64,000 nucleotides of DNA from assembly GCA_018806915.1 (NCBI GenBank), contig JAGKQI010000094.1, positions 124,001 to 188,000 on the forward strand, in the 5' to 3' direction. Under the pieces are notes generated by a model. The model was given only the letters and a program-made list of their open reading frames with translations. It had not been told where the DNA came from and made no database searches. This document shows, one piece after another, positions 50,508 through 60,300 of the stretch; the first letter of the stretch is position 1, and every line of letters starts with the position of its first letter. The DNA is from Phytophthora colocasiae (lineage: Eukaryota; Oomycota; Peronosporomycetes; Peronosporales; Peronosporaceae). Made by a program: the position numbers and the translations under genes.

Positions 50508-52787
50508 ATGTGCGGTATCGGACTTGTGCTCACCTCTCTCTCTTCGTCCTGTGCCTCATGCAGCGCCAACCTTCAAGTTACTCCAGAAGATCTGAAGTCT
50601 CCATGTTCTTCTGATTCTGATGACGCTCATAGTTCTTTTGATCCCTCAAGTTTCGAGCTCGAACTGCAGCGGAGACTGTGTCAACGTGGTCCTGATCACT
50701 TCCAGAAACTCGTTCGTCGTATTACAACTGAATCCAGCGGATGCAATGGATCAAATGGTGTGGAAATTGCAATGTATAGTGCAGTGTTGCATCTCCGAGG
50801 GGATAAACTAACCCCTCAACCAGTTGAGGATTCCGATGACAATGTCTTGTGCTGGAATGGGGAAGTCTTTGGAATGGATGGAAGTGACGACGACGATAGG
50901 AGATTGATGCAGGACAGTGACACAACTTTTCTATCTGACAAATTGCAATTGGCAGGGGAGAAAGTGACGGACGTGAAGGAGATTGATCCTGTTGTGGAAG
51001 TGCTACGTGCTGTTCGAGGGCCTTTTGCAATGGCGTGGCTGCATGCCAAGACAAAGCGGCTGTACTTCGCTCATGATCGCTTCGGCCGCAGGAGTTTACT
51101 TTATAGGCGATGGGGAAGAGGGCGAGATGTGATAGACGAACTGGCTGGAACGGAGACGACCGAGATCGAAGTTCTGGAGAGTGAATTGGAGCGTTTTGTG
51201 CTAAGTAATGTAGCCATCGGAGACAACGAGGAAGAGCGAGCTCAGTATCAAGAACTCCCTGCGTCAGGTATCTACGTATTGAGCCTTCGAACTCGTCAAT
51301 TGAGATTTTATTCGTACACTCCAGTGGATCAGATATATTCCCTTCCAGTTACGACCGGATTAAACGACGTTCAAGATCGGTTTGGCAGCAAACTACCAGC
51401 AATTACTGACATGGACTCTTCTCTAGAATCCTCCGCACGTTCGCTATTGGTGGCTTTAAGCGACTCTGTTGGCGTACGAGTACGTTCTATTCCTCCTCGT
51501 ATCTCACCCGACGGATTTCCCGCTGCTCGTGTTGCTGTACTCTTTTCAGGAGGTTTGGATTCGGTTGTATTAGCAGCTCTCAGCCATTTCCATGCTCCGT
51601 CGAACGAGCCGGTGGATCTACTGACCGTTTGCTTCGATGAAACCTCTGGATTCGCATCACCTGACCGTCTTGCAGCTGAACTAGCCCACTGTGAACTCTG
51701 CTCATTATTCCCAGAGCGCCAGTGGAATCTCATCAAAGTTAATATCCCGCGGTCGGAGCTGACAAGGCAACAGCACGAGGTTCAGACGCTCATGGCTCCT
51801 TGTGATACCCACATGGATTTTAACATCGGAGCGGCATTTTGGTTCCTTTCGCGTGGTCACGGAGAGTTGCAGACTTCCACCCAAGAGAATGCGACACTAG
51901 CGGAATTAAACGCCTTCTTGAACCCCCAAAGAGCTGACCTCCGCGAATTAGAGACTCAAGTCACTGCTCTTGAGCTTTTTGCTGGTTCAAGTTCGCCATT
52001 ACTGTGTCCTGTGCTAAAATGTGGTCGCAAACGGAAAAGCGGATGTGTGGTTGGTGTCTGTAAGAGCTGCTGCTTCAAGATGCAACGAGCAGTGGAGAAA
52101 CTGCTCCCAAGTGAGAGTGACAATGATCAACGAGTAACACAAGGTTGTCGGGCCATGTTGGTTGCCATGGGCATTCAGTCTGAGTCCCACGTTGATCTCC
52201 TGTTGAATTTACTCAAGGAGAAGCGTCCAGATACTGAGGGTGAGTATCTCTGCTGTCGTGTGCATCGGACCAAACAGAACATCGTAAAAGCCACTGTAGC
52301 TCCGAGGAAAACTGAAGCTAAACCTCCTACACAGTATCATACCAGTGCAAGGGTGGTGCTTGTGGGAATCGGTGCAGACGAACAACTCGCAGGCTATGGA
52401 CGTCACCGGACAACTTTAATCAATGGAGGAGAAGCAGCGCTGCGTTCGGAACTGCAAATGGATCTCAACAGGATCTGGAAACGGAATCTTGGACGAGATG
52501 ATCGCTGTATCGCTGCACACGGACGAGAGGCACGATTCCCGTTTTTGGACGAGAATGTGGTGTCTACCATCGCAACTTTCCCCGTCTCTAGTCTTTGTGA
52601 TGGTGATTTACCTCGTGGAGTTGGAGACAAACGAGCATTGAGACTTGTAGCTAAGAGTCTCGGACTGCAAAGTTGTGCTGGGTTAGCCAAACGTGCGATC
52701 CAATTCGGATCACGGATTGCGAAGGTTTCCAACAACGGAAGCAATCGTCAGACGCAAGGAATTAGCAGATTCTCAAGCGTAAATTGA
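50508..52787 (+). CDS. Asparagine synthetase domain-containing protein, ASNSD1-like
   Basis: 759 residues if started at the ATG of MCGIGLVL (50508); this start puts Cys at position 2, the nucleophile of class II glutamine amidotransferases after Met removal. The frame is open upstream but has no ATG. The amidotransferase-like domain fills about residues 1-270 (RGPDHFQKL; GPFAMAWLHAKTKRLYFAHD; DRFGRRSLLYRR). The synthetase domain has the ATP-pyrophosphatase loop LFSGGLDSVV (Ser347 onward) and GIGADEQLAGYGRHR (about 620-634). Between these lies a Cys-rich insert from Cys500 (LCPVLKCGRKRKSGCVVGVC then KSCCFK). ASNSD1 family members are conserved in eukaryotes but of unclear reaction; true asparagine synthetases are about 550-590 residues. 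Confidence 0.88.
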   Translation: MCGIGLVLTSLSSSCASCSANLQVTPEDLKSPCSSDSDDAHSSFDPSSFELELQRRLCQRGPDHFQKLVRRITTESSGCNGSNGVEIAMYSAVLHLRGDKLTPQPVEDSDDNVLCWNGEVFGMDGSDDDDRRLMQDSDTTFLSDKLQLAGEKVTDVKEIDPVVEVLRAVRGPFAMAWLHAKTKRLYFAHDRFGRRSLLYRRWGRGRDVIDELAGTETTEIEVLESELERFVLSNVAIGDNEEERAQYQELPASGIYVLSLRTRQLRFYSYTPVDQIYSLPVTTGLNDVQDRFGSKLPAITDMDSSLESSARSLLVALSDSVGVRVRSIPPRISPDGFPAARVAVLFSGGLDSVVLAALSHFHAPSNEPVDLLTVCFDETSGFASPDRLAAELAHCELCSLFPERQWNLIKVNIPRSELTRQQHEVQTLMAPCDTHMDFNIGAAFWFLSRGHGELQTSTQENATLAELNAFLNPQRADLRELETQVTALELFAGSSSPLLCPVLKCGRKRKSGCVVGVCKSCCFKMQRAVEKLLPSESDNDQRVTQGCRAMLVAMGIQSESHVDLLLNLLKEKRPDTEGEYLCCRVHRTKQNIVKATVAPRKTEAKPPTQYHTSARVVLVGIGADEQLAGYGRHRTTLINGGEAALRSELQMDLNRIWKRNLGRDDRCIAAHGREARFPFLDENVVSTIATFPVSSLCDGDLPRGVGDKRALRLVAKSLGLQSCAGLAKRAIQFGSRIAKVSNNGSNRQTQGISRFSSVN

Positions 52788-52925
52788 CAAAGAACTGCAT
52801 TACGAACACGGTTTGTCAAATACAGCACCATGACCCCGTACTATTCTTCCCGTGTTCTCGCTCGCTGTTTGCTAAAAAATCTGAATTAAATCTTGGGAAT
52901 TGGAGGAAAAATCTTGGACACCACT

Positions 52926-53416
52926 TCATTCAGCTTTAGCTCCATTTCCCCCTGTAGAGGCACCAGCTGATCCAGAAGCATCTCCAGCATCCAGAGCTTC
53001 CACCTTGGTCACACTTAGCTCTTCCCACTGATCTGAGTCTACGACCATTTGAAAAAAAAAAAAAAGCATGTGAGATTTTCATCAATAAATCATCTACAAA
53101 GACGATGACGCACTCTCTTTCTTCCAACACATGTAAATCACTGCGTCATTCTGCAGTTCATGATCAGCCAGTGTAGCTGCGTCCGCGAATTCCTTGCTCT
53201 CCTTCTGCAAAAAATATATTTTAAGCACAAAATATCCAAAAAAAAAATAAAATCTTATCCACAAACCTGATTAAGTCCCTGCCACAGCTGAATACTCGTC
53301 GGTGGTAGACTGAAAATGGAGCCAAGCTTCTCCTTCACAGTAAGGAAGGAATCAGACAGCTGCACGTCCAGGAATACAGTCTGATTCCTTCTCTTCACGC
53401 GGATGTACGGCCCCAT
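52926..53416 (-). CDS. Elongin-B-like ubiquitin-like protein, three exons
   Basis: Exons 53416-53267, 53204-53114 and 53038-52926 give 117 residues with GT-AG introns of 62 and 75 bp and consistent phases (0, then 1); intron 2 contains a 15-T run on the coding strand. The product begins MGPYIRVKRRNQTVFLDVQL, continues with LTVKEKLGSIFSLPPTSIQL and ADHELQNDAVIYMCWKK, and ends in an Ala/Gly/Ser-rich acidic tail. Length, ubiquitin-like fold order and the V-x-x-K-x-x-I spacing match elongin B (118 residues in human), the adaptor that pairs with elongin C in Cullin-2/5 ubiquitin ligases and in transcription elongation. Similarity is moderate, so another small ubiquitin-like protein is possible. 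Divergent from the histone deacetylase gene. Confidence 0.72.
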
Positions 53417-53539
53417 AGCAAGTATCCGAGGATAAAAACCAAAAACCAACGGGTTAATATTTTTTATTTTTTAACCAATCATAGATCAAGACTATAAATA
53501 GTCCAAAACGTCTGTCCTCATCACTTGCATAACTTGCTG
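53417..53539. promoter_or_regulatory. Divergent promoter with CCAAT and TATA boxes
   Basis: 123 bp between the elongin-B-like and HDAC start codons. CCAAT at 53475-53479 and TATAAATA at 53493-53500 point toward the HDAC gene, the TATA box being 40 bp before its ATG. The rest is A/T-rich. Confidence 0.6.
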
Positions 53540-54802
53540 ATGCTCTCTGCGCCGCTCTTGTCGCTCTTACGCTCTGGTTTCTTAACGACAAAGGAATGCG
53601 AGGCTCTGGTGTTGATCTGCAGGTCCTGGCGCTCCATTACAACTGCGTATCTCCATGGTTCGTGCAGTATTCTGGTCTCCAGTGACATTTGTCTATTGCA
53701 CAAAATTCCAGGACGACTTGAGCGACCAGAACGGCTTCAAGTGGTTCTACGACGGCTTAATGACAAGTTTCCTAGAGTTAAAACGGATAAATCACCACCT
53801 GCAGCTACAGAAGAGCAATTGCAACGTGTACACGGAGAAGTATACGTTGATATGGTTATCCGGATGAGCAGTAAAGTGGAGCGCAGTATGACTGCATTGG
53901 ACGCTTTGAAGCGTTGTGAGTTAATCAGTCAAGACGGAGAGGCCTATGCAGCCTTTGCAGTAGCCAGTCCAAGAGCTAGTAGGATTCCTACGGTCCAAGG
54001 GAAGAAGGAGTACTATCAGCAGTATGAATACGTGGAATTGGGAGATGATATCACTCTTATGAGGCACACGTTAGCAGCGTCCAGAGTTGCAGCCGGTGGA
54101 GCGTGTTTGGCAGTGGATAAGGTTCTTACAACTAAGTACGAAATCCGCAATGCTTTTTGTGCTGTTCGACCGCCTGGACATCATGCAGAACGCTGTCGAG
54201 CGATGGGATTTTGTGTGTTTAACAACGTCGCAGTGGCAGCTTTGCATGCACTAGAGAAACATGGGTTAACTCGTGTGGCAATTGTGGATGTGGATGTACA
54301 TCATGGCAATGGGACGCAGGATATTGCCGATAGAGAACCAAGATTACTCTACGTTTCGATGCATCAGGCTGCTCCGTGCTTCCCAAGTTCAGGCTTTTCG
54401 TGTGAAAAAGGTAAACACGGGAATCTCCTGAATGTTCCGTTACGAGCGCGATGTACCGCTCAAAAATACCGAGAACAATTTGTTGCCACGGTGGTTCCTC
54501 GTGTAAGAGAGTTTTGTCCACAATTGCTGCTGGTTTCGATGGGCTTTGACGGCTCGTCACGAGACCCATTGGCCGATTTTCGACTGGAGGCCAACGATTT
54601 CTACTGGATCACTGAACAACTGTGCAATCTAGCATGGGAATGCTGTGAAGGCCGACTTGTATCTGTTCTGGAGGGGGGATATCATCTTGGAGCACTGGCA
54701 GATGGAGCAGAACAGCACATGTTAGCACTCTTACGTGGATCCTGTCGTCCTGATGGCCTCTTGCCGATTGAGATTCCCGTGTCGGATAGATTGCCAAACT
54801 GA
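53540..54802 (+). CDS. Class II histone deacetylase with an F-box-like N-terminus
   Basis: 420 residues from the ATG at 53540 (a longer frame begins at a non-ATG codon). Residues 1-35 (LLSLLRSGFLTTKECEALVL then ICRSWRSIT) resemble an F-box-like helix pair and are not usual in HDACs. The deacetylase domain follows: HPERPERLQ-like GRLERPERLQVVLRRL, AVRPPGHHAERCRAMGFCVF, VDVDVHHGNGTQDI (Zn ligands Asp252 and His254) and SMGFDGSSRDPLADF (third ligand Asp337), then VLEGGYHLGAL. These are class II (HdaH/HDAC6-like) signatures. The usual GFDAH is GFDGS here, and CFPSSG replaces the YPGTG-like loop, so substrate preference may be shifted. It should remove acetyl groups from histone or other lysines. 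Confidence 0.88.
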   Translation: MLSAPLLSLLRSGFLTTKECEALVLICRSWRSITTAYLHGSCSILVSSDICLLHKIPGRLERPERLQVVLRRLNDKFPRVKTDKSPPAATEEQLQRVHGEVYVDMVIRMSSKVERSMTALDALKRCELISQDGEAYAAFAVASPRASRIPTVQGKKEYYQQYEYVELGDDITLMRHTLAASRVAAGGACLAVDKVLTTKYEIRNAFCAVRPPGHHAERCRAMGFCVFNNVAVAALHALEKHGLTRVAIVDVDVHHGNGTQDIADREPRLLYVSMHQAAPCFPSSGFSCEKGKHGNLLNVPLRARCTAQKYREQFVATVVPRVREFCPQLLLVSMGFDGSSRDPLADFRLEANDFYWITEQLCNLAWECCEGRLVSVLEGGYHLGALADGAEQHMLALLRGSCRPDGLLPIEIPVSDRLPN

Positions 54803-54876
54803 GCATGAAGGTAGAGATTTTTGAGCCCAACACAGCAGTACAACACTAGATAGAAAGTGGATTCAATGAAAAGGAC

Positions 54877-55820
54877 CTACACACGTCCATTCCTCACTAT
54901 TACAACCCCCATGTCCAGACCTGATTCTTTCTTGAAGAACTTCGTATAGTCCTTGATGATCTATTTGATCTCATAACTGTACTTCGCAGCTCCCATTTTT
55001 TCCTCCGATATCTTAAACACTTTGATAGCAACGGCCATCGGATCCAGATCACGTGTCACCCATTCTTTAAAGATTACATTCTGGTAGCCAGAAATGGTCG
55101 ACTCCCAACGTGATGAATCTGATGTCCGCAGTGTTTTCGACAACATAAGAACCAGTCGATCTTCGTCGCCTTCGAAACCTTTCCTCAACACGGCAAACAT
55201 AGTCGTTTTATCTTGAGGATTCTTGGTCTTGAGTAATTTGATGTACTCGTCCAGAGTGCCCAATTTTTGGAGGAGACCGTCACTTTCTCGAAATTTCAGG
55301 AACCCGAAAATTTTATCAGTAGATTCGTCTTTGCTTAACCAACCAGTCAGTTGATTTTTCTGCAACGTTGAGGCAATATCCTGGATAACTGTGTTGCCTT
55401 TGGCTGTTGCAAGTGCTGCTGCCACATTTGCTTCTCCGAATTTCGCAGTAAGGCGCTCAAGAATGGAGCCTCGACTGGAAACATATTTCGTGAAGATACT
55501 CACTTCAACGTCCACAAGGTCGTCCCCGAATTTGGCCGAGAGTTTGCCAAATGAGATTTGGCGCGCTGGATCTCAGTTAAGGTTAACGAGCTAAATTACT
55601 CCATTTTATGACTTTGCAGGACTGTGAATAGATCATCGTCTGGATTGAACTTACTCAAATGTTGTTTGAAGATCTTCAACGCGTCGTCAATTGATATCTT
55701 TATCCTTGTCGCCCCTCAGAAACCTCTGCTTTGAGCGAGATTGGGGTAGAATTCCAGCTATTGCATCTCTGATGCAGACTAAGAAGGCAATTACCAACAG
55801 TATGAGCGTTTGGGGTGCAT
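54877..55820 (-). pseudogene. RXLR effector gene with LWY-type repeats, broken
   Basis: A hydrophobic signal-peptide-like segment (LILLVIAFLVCIRDAIAG), then an RXLR motif (RFLR) followed by an acidic-basic stretch, then a stop and frame changes, then a 184-codon frame (54961-55515) of LWY-type alpha-helical repeats (LQKNQLTGWLSKDESTDKIF; IFKEWVTRDLDPMAVAIKVF). An in-frame TAG separates a final 27 codons. The likely original ATG at 55820 is out of frame with the signal peptide. Such proteins are secreted and act inside host plant cells in oomycete pathogens. Several independent lesions mark this as a pseudogene, homologous to the one at 56255-57754. Confidence 0.82.
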
Positions 55821-56254
55821 CGATTCGCCTTTTGGTCTAGCGAAGAATTTTCAGGTGAGGTATATTGTTGTCATTTACGACTACATGAGGTCTTGCGAAG
55901 AAACTGAAAAGTTAGTACGTGTGATGAAGGATTCACAGAATGGAGGGTTATGCATCGATTGATTTCCACTTTGTAAACACTACATCTAGATCAGTGTTGC
56001 ACGATTTAATACATGTACTGCTACAGGTGCGTTTGATGCAAGGAAAAGGAAATTGAAGTTCCTTTTGAAGGTTTGATTGCGACTATTGGATTTTTGCAAG
56101 TAAGTCCCCGGAGGGACTCCAATGCCTGTCAAGTGCATAGCTACCAGGATGCCAGTAGGCAGCACCCCTGCAGAAATATGGCAATCTTTTGTGTCCTAAA
56201 CTGAATACCATTTAAACTAAATTTTGATGAAGAAAAACGCGTTTTCATTGCCAG
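55821..56254. other. Intergenic stretch between effector pseudogenes
   Basis: AT-rich, no ORF. It should contain the old promoter of the pseudogene to the left. No repeats recognised. Confidence 0.5.
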
Positions 56255-57754
56255 TTATCCAGTCCTAACAACAATGGGTTCTATGCCCAAACCTGTTTCC
56301 CTCTTAAAGAACTGCGAGTACTGGCTGATAATCCGTTTAATCTCGGTGCTGTACTTTGAAGCTGCCACATTTGCTTCTGATATCTTGAACACATTAACAG
56401 CGACGCCCATCGGATCCAATTCGTTTTTCACCCATTCGTCATAGATCAAATTTCTGTACCGCCTAATGGTCGGCTGCATTGATTCTGAGCCTGGAGAACG
56501 CAACGCTCTCGATAGCATAAGTACCAATTCATCTTCATCCTTTCCGAAGCCCTTCCGTAACACCATCAACACAGTCGTTCCATCTTGAGGGTTCTTATTC
56601 TTGAATATCTTGAGATACTCATAGAGAACATCCAACTTATAGGGTAGTCCATTGATTTCTCGAAATTTCAGGAGCTCGAAAACTTTATCAAGAGATTTTT
56701 CTTTGCTCAACCAGCCACTCAGTTGTTTCTTCTGCAAGACCGAGGCAATCTCCACTGTAGCTGCATTACCTCGAGCCCTAGCGAGCGACACTGCCACATT
56801 TGCTTCTCCATATTTTTCATCAAGACTCTTAAGCACAGAATCTCTGTTTAAAACGTGCTTAGCATAAATTGCTACTTTCCCACTGTTCAGAGCTTCACCA
56901 ATATCATCCCCGAACTTCAGTCGACCCCAGAGATCAGAAGCTGATATCTTGTCGCTTTTCCAATGACGGAGGAGCTGGGTTTCCACTTCTTTTGCCTTCT
57001 CAACTGACCGTGGATGGAACTTCGATTTTGTAATCATCGACACCAATTGACCTTCGCCACCATAAAACGTCGTTAAGGTCTTGAGCAGCGTTTCATCACC
57101 TCCTTTCGCAGTATTGAGCTTCTTGATGAAGTCCTCCAGTACATCCAGTGCCTTACTGCGGAAAGCAGTTTCGTCGCGGGCAAATTTCAGTAAAGGTACC
57201 ACTTTGCGGGATGGTCTTGTCCTTCTTCACCCACTCCGTCACTTGCTCTTCTCTCAACTGTTTCAATACCGCTAGAAAGCGAGGGTTATCACCCGCATTC
57301 CTCTCTAGATGCACCAACATCCGTGCTACCACGTCGTCTCCGAATTTGGCCGAAATCTTGCCGACCAACGAGACCTGCTTTGCTGGATCCCGGTTACGGT
57401 TGAAGGTGCTAAGTCGATGCCAAATTCCTGTAGAAATCCTTTGATTACCAGACGCGCTTTAAAGCGGTCAATTTCGCCAGTGCCGGTATACTTCACTAAC
57501 TTCTCCACTTGTGGGCTTTTTAAAGCCGTGACGAGGTCATCACCCAGTTTCAACCGGTCCAGCTGAAGCTTGTAGACCTTCAATTTGGCAGCATCCACGA
57601 GACCCCTCTCCTCATCGTCGTCAATCCTCAGGAATCTCTGCGAATAACGATCTTGGGCTGGATTTTCAGCTATTACCAACTTGTCACTGGCGGAGGTAAG
57701 GTTCGTGCAGGCCAAGAAGGCAATTGCCGACAGAAGAAGCGTTCGAAAACGCAT
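56255..57754 (-). pseudogene. RXLR-dEER effector gene with LWY repeats, two frameshifts
   Basis: The ATG at 57754 opens with a signal peptide (TLLLSAIAFLACTNLTSAS), RXLR at residues 40-43 (RFLR) and a dEER motif at 45-50 (DDDEER), the export signature of Phytophthora effectors. The helical repeats then run through three frames: 57754 to about 57380, about 57370-57190, and about 57200-56255. Several LWY-type units are visible (EQVTEWVKKDK, LLRHWKSDKISASDLWGRLK, QLSGWLSKEKSLDKVFELLK, YDEWVKNELDPMGVAVNVFK). Length would be near 500 residues, typical of multi-repeat LWY effectors. With both frameshifts real it is a pseudogene; single-base sequencing errors would leave it intact. No restored product is given. 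Confidence 0.85.
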
Positions 57755-58775
57755 AGGGAGGGTGGTGGATAATGTTTGGTCTCGAGAAGAAATTGAAAGT
57801 GAGATCAAATGTGGACTGTTGAGCAGAAGGTGGATGTGCCGGTGTAATTGGTTTCCATTCTTTGCCTTTCAGAATACTTGTCATCCTCAACTTGTCGCTA
57901 ATTACACTTGGCTTAACTATTGTAAGTTGCTTACATTAGATTGTGGGATCGGTTGAACCGACTACAAAAGCGCTGGTAGCCAAATCTTTTGGCAAAAAGC
58001 ATGTCGCACTTGAAAACGCATTAAAATACATGCAGCTCTGAATAACGAGCGCAATTTTTACGTGATAAGATCAGCGGGCTTGAGTTGTAGTGAACTCACA
58101 AAATTTATGACTTGTATTTAATACAAGTCACGAAGGTTGCAGCTAAAGGTGAACTTTTAATGATAAGATACTGCACATGCATTCTTGTTTGGGCATCAAA
58201 TTTACAGTGATTGTGAGTCACGATCGTCATCGAGGTGAATTTACGGACAGCAAATCGTGGCAGGCTGCCACTGGCAGCAGCACTGTTGGCAAATCTGGGA
58301 TTGGATCGTACAGTCTATATTGGTTGAACCGGATATAATAGTAGTCGCGTGGTGTAGATTGTCAAGAAAGTTAGACGTCACATCCAAAAACCCTGTGAAG
58401 TCAGTATTTACAGGGTATGTGCTGGTAAAAAGATATCTCCATTACTGAAAGTCTCGTTTTCTCACGAAATTCAGGGAACAGTCGATCGCGCAGTCAAATG
58501 ACACTGATAGTTTAATTGCAATGTGGTGGCTGGCAGTTTATCATGTAGTTGTTTGGTGGAGTATGGTTTGCAATAACTCTAACGAGTACTTCGTCCTTTC
58601 GTGTTGTAAAGGAATGCTTAGCTTACATGTTTAAGGTGTTAAAAACCAAGACCAATTATCTCAAGTACGAGTAAAACACTAATCTTACCTTTTTTTTAAG
58701 TACAAAAACTATCTGAATTACAGATCCAAAACGCTAGAGTTAAAGCTGCTTCAGTCGTCGGAGATATTTGACGTT
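57755..58775. other. Intergenic stretch upstream of the effector pseudogene
   Basis: About 1 kb, AT-rich, no supported gene or RNA. Short frames at 57681-57956 and 58257-58448 are not convincing. Confidence 0.5.
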
Positions 58776-59939
58776 TTAGTTCGAGTACCCCGTAATTGAA
58801 GTCATTGTGCTCTCGGAGCACGTACTCATATCTGACACCACAGACAACCCGTACATGGGAGGTGACGCGTTCTTCTTGTACACAAACTGCTCCCTGGCAG
58901 CTTCCTGCGTGTCCATTTGCGTCGCCTCCACCACACACTTGACACAAAACGTGACCTTGCGCTGGGCCAGCGTCAAGTCCGGAGCGATAAAGCTCAGTTT
59001 CTTAGAGATCTTGCACGACCCACACACAGCTCCAAAACACAACTTGCACGTGTTTACTGGTCCACCCAGTCTCGACGCTTTGACACCTTTCATACACGTC
59101 ACACAGAACGGTTTGTACGCTGGAGTTCCCTTCTCCCGAGCTTCGACCTGCTTCTGTTCCAGTAACCACGCTAACTTTTTCATTTGACCGCAGTATGAGT
59201 ATTTCAAGCCGGCCATAGTCGCTTGAACCATGCCCATAACCGCCATAGCTCGGATCATGTCACCACCAGGATCCATGATCCCTGTTCCACGGCAATCTGT
59301 ACGATCAGGTCCTTCCTGGTGGAAAATACCACAGAAAGACATGTGACCACGTACGCGGTTTGGTAGTTCATGAGCTTGAGGGAAACTCACTGAGTGGAAT
59401 AAATGATACCCCACTCGTTCTCCGTTCTGAAGGTGAAGAATACCGGTACTCTCAACGTACACGTAGTCTCGGTTCCGTACCAAGCCGATTGACGCGAGAG
59501 GAATGTCAATCTCCATCCACTTTACTACTACAGATCGAAAAGGGTCGTCCACAGTCGGTTCGACGACAGTACCGAGTACAGCAGCAGCGTTGAAGTCGCT
59601 TAGGTACGAAGACTTGATCCGCATAGACTCGATCGTCGGGTTGACTATTCCGAACATGTTCTCGTCCAATGTACCAGGAAGCGGCCCGACCATTAGGAGT
59701 TGAGGGAGCTTGGAGTTGGGACTGGAAGATTTTCGCTCCAAGTACGAAGTTGTCGGTCCGGACTTGGAGAACTTCTTCCAGCGCTTGAGATTCACCTGCT
59801 TGTTGATGTTCAGATGCTCTTCGTACTCTTCGAACTTGGCCATGATGATCTCATCGGTGATTTCAATGAGTCTGGATCGGTCTTCTGCTGTTAGAGGAAG
59901 TTCCCCGAAAGGGTTCAAGGTGAAGCGTTGGTCGTTCAT
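58776..59939 (-). CDS. START/FYVE-like protein, paralogue 1
   Basis: 387 residues, ATG at 59939, single exon. Residues 20-240 form a START-like lipid-binding domain by pattern (YEEHLNINKQVNLKRWKKF; VVKWMEIDIPLASIGLVRNR; YVESTGILHLQNGERVGYHL). Residues 279-335 hold a FYVE-related Cys array (FCVTC, CKLCFGAVCGSCKI, FCVKCV) lacking the canonical RRHHCR patch. Family members of this architecture are abundant in oomycetes; lipid transfer or endosomal targeting is an inference. It is the first of three tandem copies on the minus strand (with 60301-61467 and 63415 onward), all reading the same way. Confidence 0.8.
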   Translation of the reverse strand: MNDQRFTLNPFGELPLTAEDRSRLIEITDEIIMAKFEEYEEHLNINKQVNLKRWKKFSKSGPTTSYLERKSSSPNSKLPQLLMVGPLPGTLDENMFGIVNPTIESMRIKSSYLSDFNAAAVLGTVVEPTVDDPFRSVVVKWMEIDIPLASIGLVRNRDYVYVESTGILHLQNGERVGYHLFHSVSFPQAHELPNRVRGHMSFCGIFHQEGPDRTDCRGTGIMDPGGDMIRAMAVMGMVQATMAGLKYSYCGQMKKLAWLLEQKQVEAREKGTPAYKPFCVTCMKGVKASRLGGPVNTCKLCFGAVCGSCKISKKLSFIAPDLTLAQRKVTFCVKCVVEATQMDTQEAAREQFVYKKNASPPMYGLSVVSDMSTCSESTMTSITGYSN

Positions 59940-60300
59940 CGCAATTCGAAGAATGGCTTGGTCACTTGAGGGTCAGGACGAAAGAGACGACACATCTTCG
60001 AAATGAGCATGGGCATCCACCAGCTGTGATGACTTCCCGCGATACTTAGCTACTTGGTAAGCTCTGGTCCCACACAATTCGACACGTTCTTATGACGACC
60101 GGGATCAGAGCCGAACCTTATCCAAAGACCACGTGTCGATGATAGAATTTCTAGGCTGAATGCTATGCATCATTGTGTTCTACTAGTAAGCTTTAAGCTT
60201 GTACCGAGTTGTACTGTTAATGAAATGTAAAAGTTACAGTTGAAGTTGAAGCACTTTGGTATTGATGGTGAAAGGTTTCTGCTGACTGTCGCCCTCTGCT
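59940..60300. other. Spacer between START/FYVE-like paralogues
   Basis: 361 bp without an ORF; holds the promoter of paralogue 1 and the 3' end of paralogue 2. Confidence 0.5.
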
